Source: Chara braunii
Taxonomy: Eukaryota; Streptophyta; Charophyceae; Charales; Characeae
Direction: 5' to 3'
Assembly: GCA_003427395.1 (NCBI GenBank)
Contig: BFEA01000126.1
Span: 920,344 to 951,374 of the forward strand
DNA: 31,031 nt
Both the position numbers and the translations under genes were made by a program. A model generated the notes under the pieces. It made no database searches. It saw only the letters and a program-made list of their open reading frames with translations, and was not told the DNA's origin. Positions 28,728-31,031 of the stretch are shown piece after piece. Position 1 is the first letter of the stretch. Each line of letters starts with the position of its first letter.

Positions 28728-29060
28728 TTGGTTTTAGGCTTCCAGAGGCTGAATCTGGACAGTATTCCAAGTTCGAAGATTTTGGCTAGCCAGAGGCTGA
28801 ATCTGGTATCATTTCAGTAATTGGTTTTATGCTTTCAGAGGTTGAATCTTGACACTATTCCAAGTTCAAAATTTTTGGTTAGCCAGAGGCTGAATCTGGT
28901 GCCGTTTCGGTAACTGTTTGAGGTTAACTGGGGGCTGAACCCAGTAAATCATGAGAGGGTTGTGTTTTAGGTTACCAAGGGCTGAATTTGGTTTCATCCA
29001 GAAACACTTTCAATTGTTTTATGCTTCTGGAGGCTGAATCCCGTTTTGTATTGGGAGCAT
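28728..29060. repeat. 47-bp tandem repeat with CCAGA...TCTGG inverted motif
   Basis: Seven units marked by GGCTGAAT-like cores at 28747, 28795, 28840, 28888, 28933, 28980 and 29032 (spacings 45-52). The best units read CCAGAGGCTGAATCTGG, whose ends CCAGA and TCTGG pair. The first two pairs of units form an exact 93-bp higher-order period. No gene. Confidence 0.8.
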
Positions 29061-29182
29061 GTCTGAATTTAAGATGGGTTGTCCTTTAGAATGAGGGACA
29101 TGCGTGCTTTGAGAGACCTTGATACTTATATGATTGGAAACGCCAAAGCGCACACAAAATTATCTACCTATGTATAAATCCT

Positions 29183-29220
29183 AAACGACGAGGACGTCGT
29201 TTAATGGGGTCCGGGATGAT
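29183..29220 (+). promoter_or_regulatory. Hairpin and PPT-like segment before the right LTR
   Basis: AAACGACG (29183-29190) and CGTCGTTT (29195-29202) form a perfect 8-bp stem with a 4-base loop. It is followed by the purine-rich AATGGGGTCCGGGATGAT and then the right LTR start TGTCGGGG. The position fits a polypurine tract, though it contains pyrimidines. Confidence 0.55.
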
Positions 29221-31031
29221 TGTCGGGGAAGAAACCCTTACAAGGGTATCTGCCGGTGTTTTGACAGCTCACAGGAAGGCACCATCCTATCCGTAAGATG
29301 ACGGGGCGCCGGTGAGCGAAAAAGGAACGAAGTGAAGATAATCCGCCACGGCGCGGCAAAAGATTTCATGGGTATCCCAACCTCTTGTACATATTTACAT
29401 TTCTTTTCTTATCGGGAATTGAGCCCGCGTCTGTCTTTTCTAAATCTGTTACTCCGACTCTAGGGTTGGGCACCCAAGTGGTTGTAAAAAAGGCAGTTGA
29501 CGCTACAAAGACATATTGCGGCAGAAACTACTAAAGGAAGGAAGCCGCAACGACAGGGGCGTCAGGGCTATCATTCCCCTTCGCCCCCACCATCAAAGCA
29601 ATGTGCGGCAACCTAAACAAAAGGTTGCCGCGCGGCCCATCGGCCACGCGATTCAGGGTCCATCGAAGGAAAAGACCAACGTTATAAACACTTGATGCAC
29701 GATTGCAAAGGGAGGCGCTCGAATTAAAGACCTGACCAAAAAGACTATTGAAGAGAACCTACCCTGCCTCAATCCCTATAAAACTCAACCTCGCTCCTAC
29801 ACCATGCGTGTGAGCCATGCCGTTTAGCTAGACTAAAGTGGGCCTCCAGGTTATATGAGAGAAAGTCACGGAAATAGGCGCGTCGAGACCAAGCATTTCC
29901 CAGCGTTCCTACCACTAGGACAATGAGCGACAACCTAAAAAGAATGGGGTCGGAAAGGCACGATGACGAGGAAAGCTAAGGGCTAAAGTTAAAAATTTAT
30001 CTAGGAAAAACTACCGGTAAAAGCCTAACCCCCGCACCGGCGTTATACCTACCTACCCTACTGCCCAAGCTAAGCTAAAGGTGTGTGGGCGGTGCAAGGG
30101 GGGAAGCGCTAAGTAGAAAAAGGGCCTAAGAAAACATGCCTCGGGAAAGTTAGTGGGGTACCGGGCGTGTATCTTCCTTATAGGAAGGGCGCTCCTACCT
30201 GTACCGTACTAGAAGCTAGCCCAGTAGGTTTGGAGGTGGGATGATAGGCAGCAGATATATAGATCGAACTCACCCCGCCCGCCGGGCTAGCTCCCTTGTT
30301 TTTAGCAAGGCCGCTGAGAGCGAAAGGAAGTCACTAATAAGACTTCACGCCTACCAACTCAAGTACCTACAACGCTCCTCCCTACACCAGGAAAAGAGCT
30401 AGCCCAATGGGTCTGCGGGTGGGCCGGCAACCACTAGATACTAGGATCGAGCCCACGCACGCCATGTTTTAGCAAGCAATAGGAAGGCCGAAGGCGGCCG
30501 ACTCATCGAAGGCACAGGGCGGCATCCGCCACGCCGCCTGGGAAATCGCACAGACGAAGTCCGCCGCTAAAAACAAACAACTTCTAAAAGTCATCCTCTG
30601 AGGCGTGGACTCGATCTGCGGGCAGCAGAGTGAGGGGAGTGGAAAAGACAAAATGGAAAAGGGAAATCGAAGCCGAAACGACTCAAATTTCTCTCCAGCG
30701 TGGCCGCACGCAGAGGATTCGAACCGCGGGCAGCAGGGGAAAATCCGTGTTAAAAAGAAGATGAATGAAATAAAACAAAACAAAAAATGAGAAAAAGAAA
30801 AAGAAAAAGAAAACAAACAAAACTCAGAAATGCCAAATGACGCGTGGGAAAACGACGCGCAGAATTTTGACTCAGCAGGGTTGCAACGGGACCCGTTTTA
30901 ATCGGATCTCTGTTTGTTTTTTTTATATTATTTTCGTTGTTAGTCATTCGCGTTTTCCTATGGCCGCCCATATCGGTGGGAGTGTATCTCCCCATGTTCT
31001 AGCAGAATATTCACTCCCCTTTTGCATGTTA
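29221..31031 (+). repeat. Right LTR of element B (runs off the window)
   Basis: Matches 13563-15376 from its first base. The TATA motif is at 29777-29783. Both tRNA-like modules are present. It lacks the roughly 42-bp segment found in the left copy, and continues past the point where the left copy enters the gap. Confidence 0.88.

Larger units (their letters stand above)
13563..31031 (+). mobile_element. LTR retrotransposon B with gypsy interior (right end outside window)
   Basis: Two direct copies of a 1.8-kb sequence, 13563-15376 (then an N gap) and 29221-31031 (window edge), both begin TGTC and match over their visible length. The left copy starts abruptly inside the gag of element A and the right copy is preceded by a purine-rich segment, which is what LTRs look like. 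Between them is a plus-strand gag-protease-RT-RNase H-integrase series. The interior is about 13.5 kb, much more than the 5-7 kb usual for gypsy, so it carries extra frames or nested insertions. A second promoter-like region at 20.0-20.34 kb leaves open that the gag-pol part is itself a separate nested element. Confidence 0.75.

Overview
The window is eukaryotic, repeat-rich, non-genic DNA from a large genome. It contains long microsatellites, homopolymer runs, a 410-base assembly gap (15377-15786) and scattered single N bases. Nearly every long reading frame with a recognisable domain belongs to a Ty3/gypsy LTR retrotransposon. The gag fragment near 1 kb and the overall style make me think of a charophyte alga such as Chara braunii; this is recollection of the style, not something the sequence proves. 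I see no intact host gene, rRNA, true tRNA or CRISPR array.

Layout. 1-813: CA microsatellite, AT-rich DNA with a hairpin, then GC-rich palindromes. 814-1362: a broken gag N-terminal fragment on the minus strand. 1339-7880: a GC-rich block built from stacked tandem repeats (periods 29, 15, 36, 52 and 87 bp) plus a 400-bp direct repeat. A 2.2-kb hAT-like element (3583-5818) interrupts it with recognisable inverted ends and a target duplication, and that element itself holds a large fold-back. 7880-13562: a minus-strand gypsy element, here called A, read right to left as gag zinc knuckle, protease, RT (with its own 0.3-kb insertion), RNase H, integrase and a poly-G tract that may be the polypurine tract. 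13563 to the window end: a plus-strand LTR element, here called B, whose left LTR lies directly inside the gag of A. Its two LTR copies are 13563-15376+ and 29221-31031+.

The interior of B (15787-29220) is unusually long. It holds a possible secreted-protein exon on the minus strand, an unrecognised decayed frame with a TATA box (18.14-19.46 kb), a U3-like repeat array with a second TATA box (20.0-20.34 kb), a gag-protease-RT-RNase H-integrase series (21043-26664), and a second gag-like frame with its own zinc knuckle (26829-27833). A short unknown frame, a 47-bp repeat and a PPT-like end follow.

Both elements are dead. Their reading frames are broken mainly by in-frame stops, and several stops fall exactly where the other element keeps a tryptophan, so G-to-A (or C-to-T) change is the main visible form of decay. 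The order of events that can be read is: A inserted, B inserted into A, and decay affected both; the hAT-like element landed in the tandem-repeat block independently. The best leads for something undescribed are the second gag-like frame after integrase, the unknown gene at 18-19.5 kb, and the tRNA-like modules inside the B LTR.
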